DNA of 64,000 nt from Sulfurospirillum sp. 1612 (GCF_036556685.1 NZ_CP140614.1:496001-560000), one strand, 5' to 3'; positions 52,162 to 62,140 are shown, counted from the first letter of the stretch. Translations and numbers: made by a program. The notes: generated by a model not told the origin, from the sequence alone.

Positions 52162-54228
52162 TTAAAAATCAATAGAAGACATTCCTTCATCTACAAGTTT
52201 ATTTATTATTTGTATTATTCTTTTTTGTTCCTTATCTGTGGGTATTTTACCAGTTATATTTACATCTCTAATTTTTTGAAGTAATTTTATTTCTGTTTCA
52301 ATTAACATTCTTTTTTCATTTCCCCAATTAATTATTTCATTCCAATTATCTGTAGAAATATGAAATAATTTTTTTAGTAAGTGTAATTCATTATCTATCT
52401 TTTGTTCTTTTTTAGCTTCTTTATTCTCATAATTTAATTGTTGTTGAGAAATCATATTTTCTTTAAATTCTTTCGATAGAATCAAATCATCAGTATTATT
52501 AATAATATCTTTTAATTTAGTCCAACACAATTCTTTTTTACACCATTCAGATATATTTGTAAAATTTTCAGGTGTTTTTGAAATATAAGTATTTATATAT
52601 TTGCTTATATTCTTGATTTCATCCTCAAAATATTGATCAATTCTTTGATTTTTCCATATATTAGAATAATCAATGCTTAACTTCTCTTTTGAAAGTAAAT
52701 ATGAAATTGTCGATAATGTGTATGCTACAATATTTGCTTTATACCCGCCATACCATGGTTCTTTAAATACAATTTTATCACATGTTTTAAAAATTATAAT
52801 TTTTGCTATTGCATGCATATAATAGAGATCATTAAACTCTTTATCATTTTTATTCCACATTGGAACAATAATATTACCAAAAGCTAGGAAATTTTTTTGA
52901 GCACCTTGACTTACTATATGAGGTTTTTCTTCCCAAACCATTAAATATTTAGCTAAATCAGTTTTAGAGAATAATTGATTTTTTGGATTAATTTCCTTAA
53001 ATTCTCTTTTTTTTGCATCTGTTAATTTAGATTGTAATTCAAGATATTGACCTCTAGCTCTTTCATAAAACCATTTAGTTTTATTTAGTTGTCCTTCTTG
53101 TGCTGGTGCCCAAATTCTTCTTGATTTTTCCTCCATTCGAATATGATAAATATCATTTGAGAAAAAATCAGCATCACTTACTTTATTTTGAGTATTTGCA
53201 AATCTTGAAATATTGGGGACAACCTCATTGACATTTTCATCATCGATTATTGTTAACTTCATTTGTACAAATATGTCAGATAAGTCAACTTTATCCATCT
53301 TCATAGTATTAAATAATGAAGCTGTAGTTTGTCCACCATTAACTATTTGAAAATTTTTTAGAGATTTAATTTCATTCTTATCGGTAAGTTTAATATCTTC
53401 AGCAGTTGCTGTTAATCCATTATTGTAAGCAAAAAACATACTTGGATTATCATTAATAGTTTTTCTAATACCTTTGTTTATTTTAGCTCGGAATTGTAAA
53501 AAACTTCTAACATTTGATTCTAATAATTTAGCACCATATTTTTCGTAAAGGCTTGCCAAAACTTTTCCATTGATAACACACAAATATGAACGATAAGGTG
53601 AAGAAGAAATATGTGCAGGTAATGATGGTATTAAGCTATTGAAATCTTCTTCAAAATTTATAATCAGTGTTTCATTCTTATTTTTTGAAGTATCAATATC
53701 GAAAAATCTTTTCATTTCCCAAATATCATATAAAACTTTATAGTCTTTTATTTGTTCCTTAGGTAATTGTTTAACACTTTTACTTAATAATTTATTACTT
53801 ATATAAATGATATTTATAGTTTTAAATCTATTTTGATTTTGATATAAAAAATAAGATATTGCATAACCAGGAGATGTTTCTTCTAAATCTTCATATAGTT
53901 TTTTTTCTATTGATTGATTGAAAAATTTAATTAATCTTTTGATATTTAACTCAATATCTGAGTTCCTCAATGATTTTAGCTCACAATCATCCTCAAAATC
54001 ACAAATAAATAAATTTAAAATCTCTCTATCTTCAATAAACTCAAATCCATCTATTTTCATTCCAATTTTTTTAAAGGGTAAATACGTATAATCTTCTACA
54101 CTACCTTCATCTATTATATATTCTAAAGCTTTATCAAAGAATTGGCTTTCTTTAAAGTCTTCTCCAACATCAGCAGATGTGTAAACTTGTTGCATAAAAT
54201 CATCATAAAATTCTTCTAATTCATTCAT
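52162..54228 (-). CDS. AIPR-family abortive infection/restriction protein
   Basis: The 688-residue protein has the AIPR core: NKGIRKTINDNPSMFFAYNNG and KNFQIVNGGQTTASLFNTM, then NISRFANTQNKVSDADFFSND and IRMEEKSRRIW. The family is linked to phage resistance (first seen in lactococcal Abi proteins) and to R-M systems; its biochemical activity is not fully defined. The start at 54228 follows GGAGATAAAT; the frame is open 36 bases further. It overlaps the nuclease gene by eight bases. The C-terminal half is lysine-rich and unassigned. Confidence 0.85.
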   Translation of the reverse strand: MNELEEFYDDFMQQVYTSADVGEDFKESQFFDKALEYIIDEGSVEDYTYLPFKKIGMKIDGFEFIEDREILNLFICDFEDDCELKSLRNSDIELNIKRLIKFFNQSIEKKLYEDLEETSPGYAISYFLYQNQNRFKTINIIYISNKLLSKSVKQLPKEQIKDYKVLYDIWEMKRFFDIDTSKNKNETLIINFEEDFNSLIPSLPAHISSSPYRSYLCVINGKVLASLYEKYGAKLLESNVRSFLQFRAKINKGIRKTINDNPSMFFAYNNGLTATAEDIKLTDKNEIKSLKNFQIVNGGQTTASLFNTMKMDKVDLSDIFVQMKLTIIDDENVNEVVPNISRFANTQNKVSDADFFSNDIYHIRMEEKSRRIWAPAQEGQLNKTKWFYERARGQYLELQSKLTDAKKREFKEINPKNQLFSKTDLAKYLMVWEEKPHIVSQGAQKNFLAFGNIIVPMWNKNDKEFNDLYYMHAIAKIIIFKTCDKIVFKEPWYGGYKANIVAYTLSTISYLLSKEKLSIDYSNIWKNQRIDQYFEDEIKNISKYINTYISKTPENFTNISEWCKKELCWTKLKDIINNTDDLILSKEFKENMISQQQLNYENKEAKKEQKIDNELHLLKKLFHISTDNWNEIINWGNEKRMLIETEIKLLQKIRDVNITGKIPTDKEQKRIIQIINKLVDEGMSSIDF

Positions 54229-55186
54229 ATTTATCTCCATTAAAAATGATAGGAATATCTTCAACCAAAAATTCTTTGCAAGTATCTAAATTTATTTTGT
54301 AAGTTAGTTTTTCTACTCCATAAGGAATATTTTTTATTTTAGGAAAATTATCTCTAACATTATAAAACTCATCTTTAATGAATAAGAAATAATATTCGGA
54401 GTATTCCTCAATATCCAAAAAACCATAATCCATTAAAAGACTATTAAATTTTTCTTCAAGTAAACTATTTTTCTTTTTTATAATGTTTTTAATATCATTA
54501 ATAAGGTCAAAAATATTAAAAGATTTATCTTCTTTATCTGTACTTTCATTTAATGTAACCACGTATAGTAATAAATTCTTGTATTCACTATACAATTGTT
54601 CAAAAGAAGAAATAGTAATACTATTAACAGAACCTTTAGTTTTAACCTCAACTGCTAAATTATTAAATTCAAAATCTTGAACCGATTTTAAAGGAGCTTT
54701 CCAAAAATTTAATGATTCATCAATACTATACCTATGCAGTAAATGTTCTTTTATAAAGATAAGTTCTCCAACTAAACCTTTTAATTGTCTTTTGTCTATG
54801 ATTTTTTTTGAATTTTTTAAAAAATATTGCCATTTTTCTAATCGTCTAAAAATTATTTTAACTGCTATCTCTTCATTAGTGCTATTTTTAGAAGATTTTA
54901 TAAGATCTTTACATAGTGTATAAAAGATATCTTTATCTTCACTTGATGAAAGTGTAAATATCAATTGTTCAATATTATTGTATGTCCCAATTTTTAAAGA
55001 TATTCCATTTAATTTAGGAAGCTTATTAATTGTAAGTTTTGAATTAGTTTTCATTACAAACAATAAACTGCCATTAATATCTTTGGCCCAATAGAATTCT
55101 AAGATATTATTTTTATCAGCTAAAATACCATTAATATTACTTTTTTTCCCTGAATTTTTAATTTTTTTCCAAGGGTTATTTGTCAT
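54221..55186 (-). CDS. PD-(D/E)XK motif protein (DUF4420-like nuclease)
   Basis: The 321-residue protein carries the restriction-endonuclease-like core GLVGELIFIKEHLLHRYSID (Glu at about 141), QDFEFNNLAVEVKTKGS with Asp at about 171 and the Glu-x-Lys at about 180-182. These are the metal-binding residues of PD-(D/E)XK nucleases. The motif protein family travels with Z1 and AIPR genes. The start at 55186 follows GAGGAAG; the frame is open from 55213. It overlaps Z1 by 11 bases and AIPR by eight. It is the likely cleaving subunit (inference). Confidence 0.85.
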   Translation of the reverse strand: MTNNPWKKIKNSGKKSNINGILADKNNILEFYWAKDINGSLLFVMKTNSKLTINKLPKLNGISLKIGTYNNIEQLIFTLSSSEDKDIFYTLCKDLIKSSKNSTNEEIAVKIIFRRLEKWQYFLKNSKKIIDKRQLKGLVGELIFIKEHLLHRYSIDESLNFWKAPLKSVQDFEFNNLAVEVKTKGSVNSITISSFEQLYSEYKNLLLYVVTLNESTDKEDKSFNIFDLINDIKNIIKKKNSLLEEKFNSLLMDYGFLDIEEYSEYYFLFIKDEFYNVRDNFPKIKNIPYGVEKLTYKINLDTCKEFLVEDIPIIFNGDKYE

Positions 55187-57878
55187 TTTCTTCCTCAATT
55201 TCTTCAAATTCATCCCAATAAGGTTTAATATATTCCTCCCACCATTTTTGATTTACTTTATATAAACCTTTTCTGTTACCATCACAAGAATCTCCATTAG
55301 AAATTTTTGGAAAACTTATAGCATAAGCAGGAACATTTTTAAATTTTTCTGAATCTTTAACTTCAATGATATATAAAATTAATAATGGTTTTTTTCTAAA
55401 TTCTCTGTAATGATTACCAATAGGTTTTACTTTAATTAAATGTTCTTCTATTTCTTCATCAGATAAACCATCTCCTTTTAGTTTGTCTTTTTTAAGGCTT
55501 ATTGCAAATTCAGTGGCTTTTTGAATATCGTCAGGAGTTAAACCTATTTTTTCATCGCTTGGTTGTCCTACTCTATGATTTTTACCACTAATAACTAATA
55601 CATCATCTTCTTGAGGTGCATTCCTTCTAATCTTTCCCGTCTTAAAACCATTTTTAAATGTATAATTTTTATTGTTTGATATATTTATTAAAGAAACATC
55701 CCATATTTTTAATTCTTCAGTTTTTCCTTTTTCAATATAATTAACTAAAGCTTCTGTATCTGTGCTTTGATTTAAAGGATGATTTTTAAAATTATTTAAA
55801 AAGTTGATCACATAATCTACAGAAACATCATTCCATAAATAATTATTGGAATTAGGTATTTTATCTTCTCCAAGAATTAGAATAAAATTATCAAAAGATT
55901 CAAGATTACTTTCAATTACAGTCAGATTACTGCTTAACACCCTAGTTTCAATAAGCTTATTTGAATAACAAACTTCAACAATTGCATCTCTAGCATTGTG
56001 CATTTTGTTTCTAGCTGTTACAATCAAAGATGCAGGATGATCTTTGATTTTTAATCCATAATCACGAGGACTACGCCTATAATATTCCATAATTTTTAGT
56101 TCTTCTTTTAATTCTTCAACTACCTCTGCAATATATCCATACCAATCAATTGCTTCTGCTCTCATAAATACTTTACATAAATCCTCGTATTTATCTCTGT
56201 ATCCAAACCATCTTCCCATTTGTAATAATGTATCATACATCTGAGTATTTCTTAAAAAATAACTTATAGTTAAACCTTCTAATGTAAAACCCCTTGAAAG
56301 AGAATACCCACCTATAGCAATAACATTTAATCCTGTGTCATCATAATCACTATATCTTAAAGGTTCATTTCTACTATTAATTACTAATACTTTAGTTAAT
56401 TGTTCATAATTTACTATTTCTTTAAGAACTTCTTGAAAATCAAATTTATCTAAATTTGAATACTCACCTTCCCATAAGCGATACATTGAGGAAAGTATGT
56501 CATTTTTTAGGATTTCTTTTAGAGTTTTGTTATGATTATATTTTATAAAACGTAGCATGGATTGAACATCTTCATAAAGAATATTTTTTATCTGTTCTTG
56601 AATATCAATACGAAAAGAAACATTAATTAACATTGAATGATGTTTATTTTTGATTCCTCTTAAGCGCTTTATAGCACCTGATAATAAAAATAAATAAACA
56701 GCTTTATACAAACTTTCTGGAAGATATTCAACAATAAAATCTTTAGTATGTTTAACAGGTAAAAATTTTTCATTATCATCAATTTCTATTAAAATATTAG
56801 AACTATCATCTAAAAATATTTTTTTAGCCCCTACATAATTAGATGGAGCCTCAAGTGCAATAATGAAATCTTCTGGAAATAAATCTTCGCCTAAAACTTT
56901 ATCATCATTTTCAGGGTTAATAAATATATTAGCAAATGGTGTTGCTGTATAGCCAACATAACATCTTCTTACAAAAAGTTTTAATATTTCTCTAATTTGT
57001 TTATTAATTTTTGTCGCTTCATCTAAATTTTTTTTAGTATTAACAGATGCATTATCTGCTTCATCATCAATAATTAATAATGGATATTCTGATAGTCTTT
57101 CTTCTGTTGTTGTACTTCTTAACCATTTTAAAATATTATCAAGTGTTCTATAATTTTTTTTAATAACAAGAATCATTGGTTCTTTATAGTCTTTTGGATC
57201 AATACCAAGAGAACGAAGATTTGAAGTTTTAAAATCATTTAGTGTACTTGTCAAACTTCCAGGTCTTCTTTTACAATTTATTTCACCTACCCCGATAATT
57301 TCCTTTTCAAGATTATCAAAGCCTATAAAACCTTCATTAATCCTTTTCTGAGTTTGTTCTCGCAAATTATTATGAATACCCGCTATCAAAATTATAAGCT
57401 TATAACCTACATCAGCAGCTTTGTTAATCAATGAAATATAATTTGCAGTTTTACCAGATTGCACATATCCCATAACAAGACCTTTTTTAATCCAAGAACC
57501 TTCTCGATGGGGGTTCTCTAGATAATCTAGTATTTTTTCATTTTTTTCAAAAATACTATTAACTACTTTTGGTGGATAATTTTCATAATAAAGTAAATAA
57601 TCTTTGTATCTATCTTCATAGTATCTACTTCTTGTTTCAATTTTGTGTAACCAAGGTTCCCAACCTTTTTTTATTACTTCGGTTCCTAGTGGTATAGAAA
57701 TTTGATTTTCTGATATAATTTCTTTGATCAATTGTTCTCTATCTAAATCTGATAAATTGCAATTTAAAACTTGCTCAAATAATGGTATTTTTAAATTTAA
57801 TTCTTCTTTTGTGGGTATCTCTTTATTACTTATAATCAACGTTTTAAGCTGACTTTTTATTTTTTCAAAACAATTCAT
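55176..57878 (-). CDS. Z1-domain protein, helicase-like ATPase
   Basis: The 900-residue protein has Walker A GYVQSGKT (137-144), Walker B-like DDEAD (271-275), and the Z1 domain after residue 400, with NVIAIGGYSLSRGFTLEGLTISYFLR, MYDTLLQMGRWFGYR and RDYGLKIKDHPASLIVTARNK. This is a superfamily II helicase-like arrangement with a Z1-type C-terminal part. In such operons it is thought to translocate on DNA and work with the GHKL ATPase (established by comparative genomics, not by experiment here). It overlaps the GHKL gene by four bases and the nuclease gene by 11. Confidence 0.88.
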   Translation of the reverse strand: MNCFEKIKSQLKTLIISNKEIPTKEELNLKIPLFEQVLNCNLSDLDREQLIKEIISENQISIPLGTEVIKKGWEPWLHKIETRSRYYEDRYKDYLLYYENYPPKVVNSIFEKNEKILDYLENPHREGSWIKKGLVMGYVQSGKTANYISLINKAADVGYKLIILIAGIHNNLREQTQKRINEGFIGFDNLEKEIIGVGEINCKRRPGSLTSTLNDFKTSNLRSLGIDPKDYKEPMILVIKKNYRTLDNILKWLRSTTTEERLSEYPLLIIDDEADNASVNTKKNLDEATKINKQIREILKLFVRRCYVGYTATPFANIFINPENDDKVLGEDLFPEDFIIALEAPSNYVGAKKIFLDDSSNILIEIDDNEKFLPVKHTKDFIVEYLPESLYKAVYLFLLSGAIKRLRGIKNKHHSMLINVSFRIDIQEQIKNILYEDVQSMLRFIKYNHNKTLKEILKNDILSSMYRLWEGEYSNLDKFDFQEVLKEIVNYEQLTKVLVINSRNEPLRYSDYDDTGLNVIAIGGYSLSRGFTLEGLTISYFLRNTQMYDTLLQMGRWFGYRDKYEDLCKVFMRAEAIDWYGYIAEVVEELKEELKIMEYYRRSPRDYGLKIKDHPASLIVTARNKMHNARDAIVEVCYSNKLIETRVLSSNLTVIESNLESFDNFILILGEDKIPNSNNYLWNDVSVDYVINFLNNFKNHPLNQSTDTEALVNYIEKGKTEELKIWDVSLINISNNKNYTFKNGFKTGKIRRNAPQEDDVLVISGKNHRVGQPSDEKIGLTPDDIQKATEFAISLKKDKLKGDGLSDEEIEEHLIKVKPIGNHYREFRKKPLLILYIIEVKDSEKFKNVPAYAISFPKISNGDSCDGNRKGLYKVNQKWWEEYIKPYWDEFEEIEEENDK

Positions 57879-59338
57879 TTAATATTGCCTTCTTCTAGCT
57901 TATTATCAAAAAATTCTTTCCAATCTTTTGTATATTTATTGAAAGGTTCCATTTTATTGAGAACATCTATATTTTCCAATTTAAAGATATTATTTTCATA
58001 TAAAACTATTGCCTTTTCTTCTAACTCTAAATCTGAAATACCATTGTCTAAATTTACTTCTTTAGGATTATTCCCTAAATCTGAATATAATACATCTTTT
58101 GGGAAAAAGCTTGATATCAAGTCTAATATCTCATTTAAATTATGTTTTTGTTCAGTACTTAGTTCTTTAATAAAATTTTTAATCAAAGGATGTTCTTTAT
58201 TTATTAAATATCTTATTTTCCCTCGGGCTGTTATCCGTTCCCAAAAAGCAACATCTGTTGAAATAGCTTTTGTGCCTCTAGACTTATAAATTCTTGAGGA
58301 ACTACCAGCAATTTTATCTATAATTTTTTTTAGTCTTTCTCTAATTATCGATGGAGGAGAAGCATAAGATTTTTTTACATCAATTTTCCATAAGTAATCT
58401 AAACTATTTGGTAAATCAATTTGAATTCGTGCTAGCTTAAACATTTCTGATTGTGGAATTAATCTAAACCAAGTACCTGAAATCAATAATCTTTTGTTTC
58501 TATAAACATAAAAGCCTTGATTTTTTAAATAACCACCTTCTCCTGCATAATAATCATACTCATGTACTGATACTTTTGTATAATGAGGTAAGATATATGG
58601 TCTAATTATTATTTTTTTATTATCAATTTGTATTGATTCTTCTGATAATTCTTGAGTTGCAGGATGATTTATATGAAAAGGATCAAAAGGTTTTAGCTGT
58701 AAATCATTGATATAAATATTTATTTTATCTTTACCTTTTAAAAACCTATGAAAAACTAATTCTAAATGTTTTTGAAGTAAATTAATCTTTTCATAAACTA
58801 TATCTTCAGTTAGGGAAGTTACAGTAGTATCAATAATTCTATCTGTTTCTTCCCATAAAACTAAAGTTCCATGTTTATTCAATGATTCAATTTTATAAAT
58901 ATTATTTATCTCATCATCTTCTAACAATTTTAAAGACCAATCTTCAGTTTCTGCAACATAGTCTAAATCCCATTGTGCTGCAACATTTATTGAATAATTT
59001 GAAGAGATTACCGTAAGTTTTCTACATTGTGAAAATGAAGCAGTTTTTAAACCTAATCCAAATCGTCCTAAATCATTTTCATCTCTATCATCTAATGGAT
59101 TTTGACTTCCAGGTCTCATAGCTTCTATTAATTCATCTTTGTTCATACCAATACCATCATCAATAATAGCAATTGACAATTTTTGATCATAAAAGTCAAA
59201 ATAAATTTTGATATTTTTAGCATTAGCTGTAATACTATTATCAATAATATCAGCAATAGCACTCTCAAATGAATAACCTATATCTCTCAAAGACTCAATA
59301 AGTGAAGATGCTTTAGGTAATAGTCTAATTGAATGCAA
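57875..59338 (-). CDS. GHKL (MORC/MutL-like) ATPase of an R-M system
   Basis: The 487-residue protein has the GHKL ATP-binding elements: SFESAIADIIDNSITANAKN (N-box, about 23-42), IDDGIGMNKDELIEAMR (G1, 59-75) and GRFGLGLKTASFSQC (G2, 91-105). The rest (FHINHPATQELSEE, KNQGFYVYRNKRLLISGTWF) resembles the S5-like transducer of MutL/MORC relatives found in restriction operons. The start is TTG at 59338, with AAGGA just before; no ATG occurs in the first 60 residues. It is the first gene, probably promoter-proximal. Confidence 0.85.
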   Translation of the reverse strand: MHSIRLLPKASSLIESLRDIGYSFESAIADIIDNSITANAKNIKIYFDFYDQKLSIAIIDDGIGMNKDELIEAMRPGSQNPLDDRDENDLGRFGLGLKTASFSQCRKLTVISSNYSINVAAQWDLDYVAETEDWSLKLLEDDEINNIYKIESLNKHGTLVLWEETDRIIDTTVTSLTEDIVYEKINLLQKHLELVFHRFLKGKDKINIYINDLQLKPFDPFHINHPATQELSEESIQIDNKKIIIRPYILPHYTKVSVHEYDYYAGEGGYLKNQGFYVYRNKRLLISGTWFRLIPQSEMFKLARIQIDLPNSLDYLWKIDVKKSYASPPSIIRERLKKIIDKIAGSSSRIYKSRGTKAISTDVAFWERITARGKIRYLINKEHPLIKNFIKELSTEQKHNLNEILDLISSFFPKDVLYSDLGNNPKEVNLDNGISDLELEEKAIVLYENNIFKLENIDVLNKMEPFNKYTKDWKEFFDNKLEEGNIK

Positions 59339-59361
59339 GCTTTTCCTTATAAAATAAACTT

Positions 59362-59390
59362 AAAATATATTATTTAAATATCTCTGACAA
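59362..59390 (-). promoter_or_regulatory. Candidate promoter of the defence operon
   Basis: On the minus strand TTGTCA (59385-59390 as TGACAA) is followed after 17 bases by TATTTT (59362-59367). The predicted start is near 59355, giving a leader of about 17 bases, with AAGGA before the TTG codon of the GHKL gene. The match is moderate. Confidence 0.4.
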
Positions 59391-60028
59391 AGAACTGAAA
59401 TAAATATAATTATCTCTTAGTAAACAAGATTTTGATTCTCTCTATTTATCTATTAACTTCATTATCAATAGTATTTTCATTTAATACTTGAGTGTTTTTA
59501 AAATATTTATTATCATTTTCTCAAGTCTTACAGACATCACTATTTATATCAAGTGGCTATTTTGTATAGAATCTTTTGATTCATTGCTTAAAAAGTCTAT
59601 CTCTATTTGTTTTACTACTATAAATCTCTCTCCAATATTCTATAATCACGTTAATATCTAAGAAAGCATCTTAACTTATTATAAAATTTCACCTATTCTT
59701 CAACATCATGTATTTTCATCAATTTCTCATCTTCCAACAGCTCTAATATTCTTACTAACTGTACGTTTTAGAACTTTCTCTAAATTTCAAACTAAATTGT
59801 TCAACTATGATATAATTTTAATTACTATCGACTACAAATGCAAGACTCAGAGATGTCTCGTTTAATTATCAATAGGTTCAAAGTTTCATTTAGATAAAAA
59901 TAAAACTCTTCCAATTTTGTTCCAACTGTCTCAAAGCTAGACAAGAACTAGATTATTTATAATGGTTACTAAGTTGCCTTTCAAAGGCATATAGTAGTTA
60001 TTTACTCATTATCAGATAAAATTTACAC
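59391..60028. other. AT-rich gene-free stretch at the right end of the island; possible decayed gene
   Basis: No intact gene is seen in these 638 bases. On the minus strand one frame runs from 59670 to 59446 with three internal stops, and another from 59947 to 59825 is open for 40 codons. They may be worn remains of a gene that came with the island, but in such AT-rich DNA this could be chance. It marks the right boundary next to ovoA. Confidence 0.5.
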
Positions 60029-62140
60029 TTAGGCGCCTTTTTTCTTTTTCCAAACCGAAAATTTACTCAGTGTGTGTTGGAATTTTCTCACATGTTCTTG
60101 TATGACAAAGGCGACATCAAAAGGCTCGCTTAATGGCTCAAAATGTTCTTGTAAGATTTCACTGAGCCTATCTTGTGAGTAAATCGCTTTGCCATTTTCC
60201 ACTTTTCCTCCAAGCCAATTTTCTTTTTTGACATACTCCTCACTCCAAGTAAAAGGGCTTGCTACGATGAAAATCCCCTCATCATTGAGTCTTTTTGAGA
60301 CATCTTGTAAGAAGAGTTTTGGGTTGTACAACCGATCAAGCAAGTTGATGGCAACGATCATATCATAATGCTCAAAGTGCGGTTTGAGATTGCACGCATC
60401 GCCTTGCCAAAATTCCAGTTTGTTAAAATCAACTCGATCTAGTCCCAAATCCTTTAACGTGATCTCTTTTTGTTCTTTGATATCGCCTTCGATTTTCTTC
60501 TCATATCTTAAAAATCCGTTTTCTTTCAAAGATTGGGCGACATTGATAAATCTGGCACTAAAGTCGATGCCCGTCACGCGCTCAAACGTTTTGCACAATT
60601 CAAACGAAGTTCGCCCGACACTACAGCCGATATCTAAAACGCTTCCCTTGTTGATGGCATATTTCTCGGCAATCTCGGCAATCTTTTTAGCAAAATTTTT
60701 GACACCAAAGTGCTCATCCCCATAGTGAAACTCACAATACTGCGAGATGATTTCATCTTTTTCATAATATAATTTATCAAAAGTATTGGTGTAATTGCTT
60801 TGTACATAGCGAAATCCGGCATGTTGAAAGAAGTGTCGTCTAAATGCGTAGCGGCTGTTGGTGAGCACTTCATTGCCCGTGCTAGCCCAAGAGCCTCCTT
60901 TCATGATATTGTGTCTGGTATCAAATGTTGGCACAGAGAAATCATCATAAAGCGGATGGACTTGAAACCCTTCAAAGCCATCGATTGGAGTGGTTGTCCA
61001 CTGCCAAACATTGCCTATAACATCATAAAATTTTCCCTGTTTAAATCTGTCAACCGGAGTGGATGAGGTAAAATGCTCAAAGTTTAGATTGGCATCGACT
61101 TGAGGTTCGTTTGCGATCTTGCAAGCATCAACGAGACATCGATACATCGCTTCATTGGGGAGTGTGATGTTTTTGTTAAGCTTTTGACTTTTGTAATTGC
61201 AAAATGCTTCGGCTTCGAGGAAGTTCACATCAACGGGCCAATTCAGAGGCAAAGGCAGGACTTTGGTGATGCTTTTGTATTGAAAATCTTCGCCATCTTT
61301 GATCCAAAATGTGGGGAATTTCGCATTTTTGTACGCTTTCCATTGTTTGCCCTCATCACTCCAATAGCTATCATTTTCATACCCGCCATCACGCACAAAT
61401 TCCAGGTATTCACCATTGCTAACCAAGTATTTTGAAGCTTTAAAATCTTCGACTTCTTCTTTATAAGTGCCGTATTCATTGTCCCAGCCATAAAAATCAA
61501 ATAGCTCTCTTTCTTTACCCAGTTTTACTGTTTTGCCTTTGACACTAAGAAGTTCATTTTGGGGATATTGGGTGCTGATGTCTTCACAAATTGGAAAATC
61601 AGGATGCTCTTTGACTTTGGCGCTATCGAGTTGTCGGTGCAACACTGAAGAAGTCTCGATATGGATGCGCTCATGTTCGATGCCCATCAAGATGACCCAC
61701 ATGGGGCTATCCCATCCGATAGGAGAGGAGAAATTCACGGAGTCGATGTAATCAAGCACAACTTTCTTGACCGCTTCTCGATACACGCGCACGTCATCAA
61801 CACTCGGCCAATTGTATTCTACCTTGTCCAAATCATCCCAACTCATCTCATCGACACCGATGGAAAAAATCGATTCAAAAGTAGGATTGATGCGTTTTTG
61901 TATCTGTTTGCCAAGGAGTAATTTATTCATAAAAAAAGTGGCGGTGTGTCCAAAATAAAAGATTAATTGATGCCTGAGGGGTTCGGGTTTTTCGTAAAAG
62001 ACGCTATCATCTGTAAAGATCTCAAATTGCTTTTCAAAGAGAGTATACGTCTTCAAAAAGTATTCTCTAATTTCTGCTCTTTTTGCGGAGGTATCGTCAA
62101 ATTTTAGTGCGATATTTTTTGTTATTAAGTTTTTTTGCAT
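60029..62140 (-). CDS. ovoA: 5-histidylcysteine sulfoxide synthase / 4-mercaptohistidine N-methyltransferase (ovothiol)
   Basis: OvoA joins cysteine and histidine through a sulfoxide and later methylates 4-thiohistidine to ovothiol. The roughly 703-residue protein has a DinB-like domain with iron ligands H66 (FGHTATFF) and H157/H161 (EHERIHIE), the FGE-sulfatase domain (VSNGEYLEFVRDGGYEND, VIGNVWQWTTTPIDGF, KGGSWASTGNEVL) and a C-terminal SAM methyltransferase (VLDIGCSVGRTSFEL at about 490-505, VAINLLDRLYNPKLFL). Length and domain order match OvoA, not EgtB, which lacks the methyltransferase. The second ATG (62140) is five bases after AAAGGA. It stands alone. Confidence 0.93.
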   Translation of the reverse strand: MQKNLITKNIALKFDDTSAKRAEIREYFLKTYTLFEKQFEIFTDDSVFYEKPEPLRHQLIFYFGHTATFFMNKLLLGKQIQKRINPTFESIFSIGVDEMSWDDLDKVEYNWPSVDDVRVYREAVKKVVLDYIDSVNFSSPIGWDSPMWVILMGIEHERIHIETSSVLHRQLDSAKVKEHPDFPICEDISTQYPQNELLSVKGKTVKLGKERELFDFYGWDNEYGTYKEEVEDFKASKYLVSNGEYLEFVRDGGYENDSYWSDEGKQWKAYKNAKFPTFWIKDGEDFQYKSITKVLPLPLNWPVDVNFLEAEAFCNYKSQKLNKNITLPNEAMYRCLVDACKIANEPQVDANLNFEHFTSSTPVDRFKQGKFYDVIGNVWQWTTTPIDGFEGFQVHPLYDDFSVPTFDTRHNIMKGGSWASTGNEVLTNSRYAFRRHFFQHAGFRYVQSNYTNTFDKLYYEKDEIISQYCEFHYGDEHFGVKNFAKKIAEIAEKYAINKGSVLDIGCSVGRTSFELCKTFERVTGIDFSARFINVAQSLKENGFLRYEKKIEGDIKEQKEITLKDLGLDRVDFNKLEFWQGDACNLKPHFEHYDMIVAINLLDRLYNPKLFLQDVSKRLNDEGIFIVASPFTWSEEYVKKENWLGGKVENGKAIYSQDRLSEILQEHFEPLSEPFDVAFVIQEHVRKFQHTLSKFSVWKKKKGA

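Noticed and set aside
50824-59338. BREX, DISARM, Dnd or classical Type I/III R-M assignment
   Set aside because: No PglX/PglZ, DrmA/B, DndB-E, HsdS or Mod/Res proteins are present; the gene set fits the GHKL-Z1-AIPR type.
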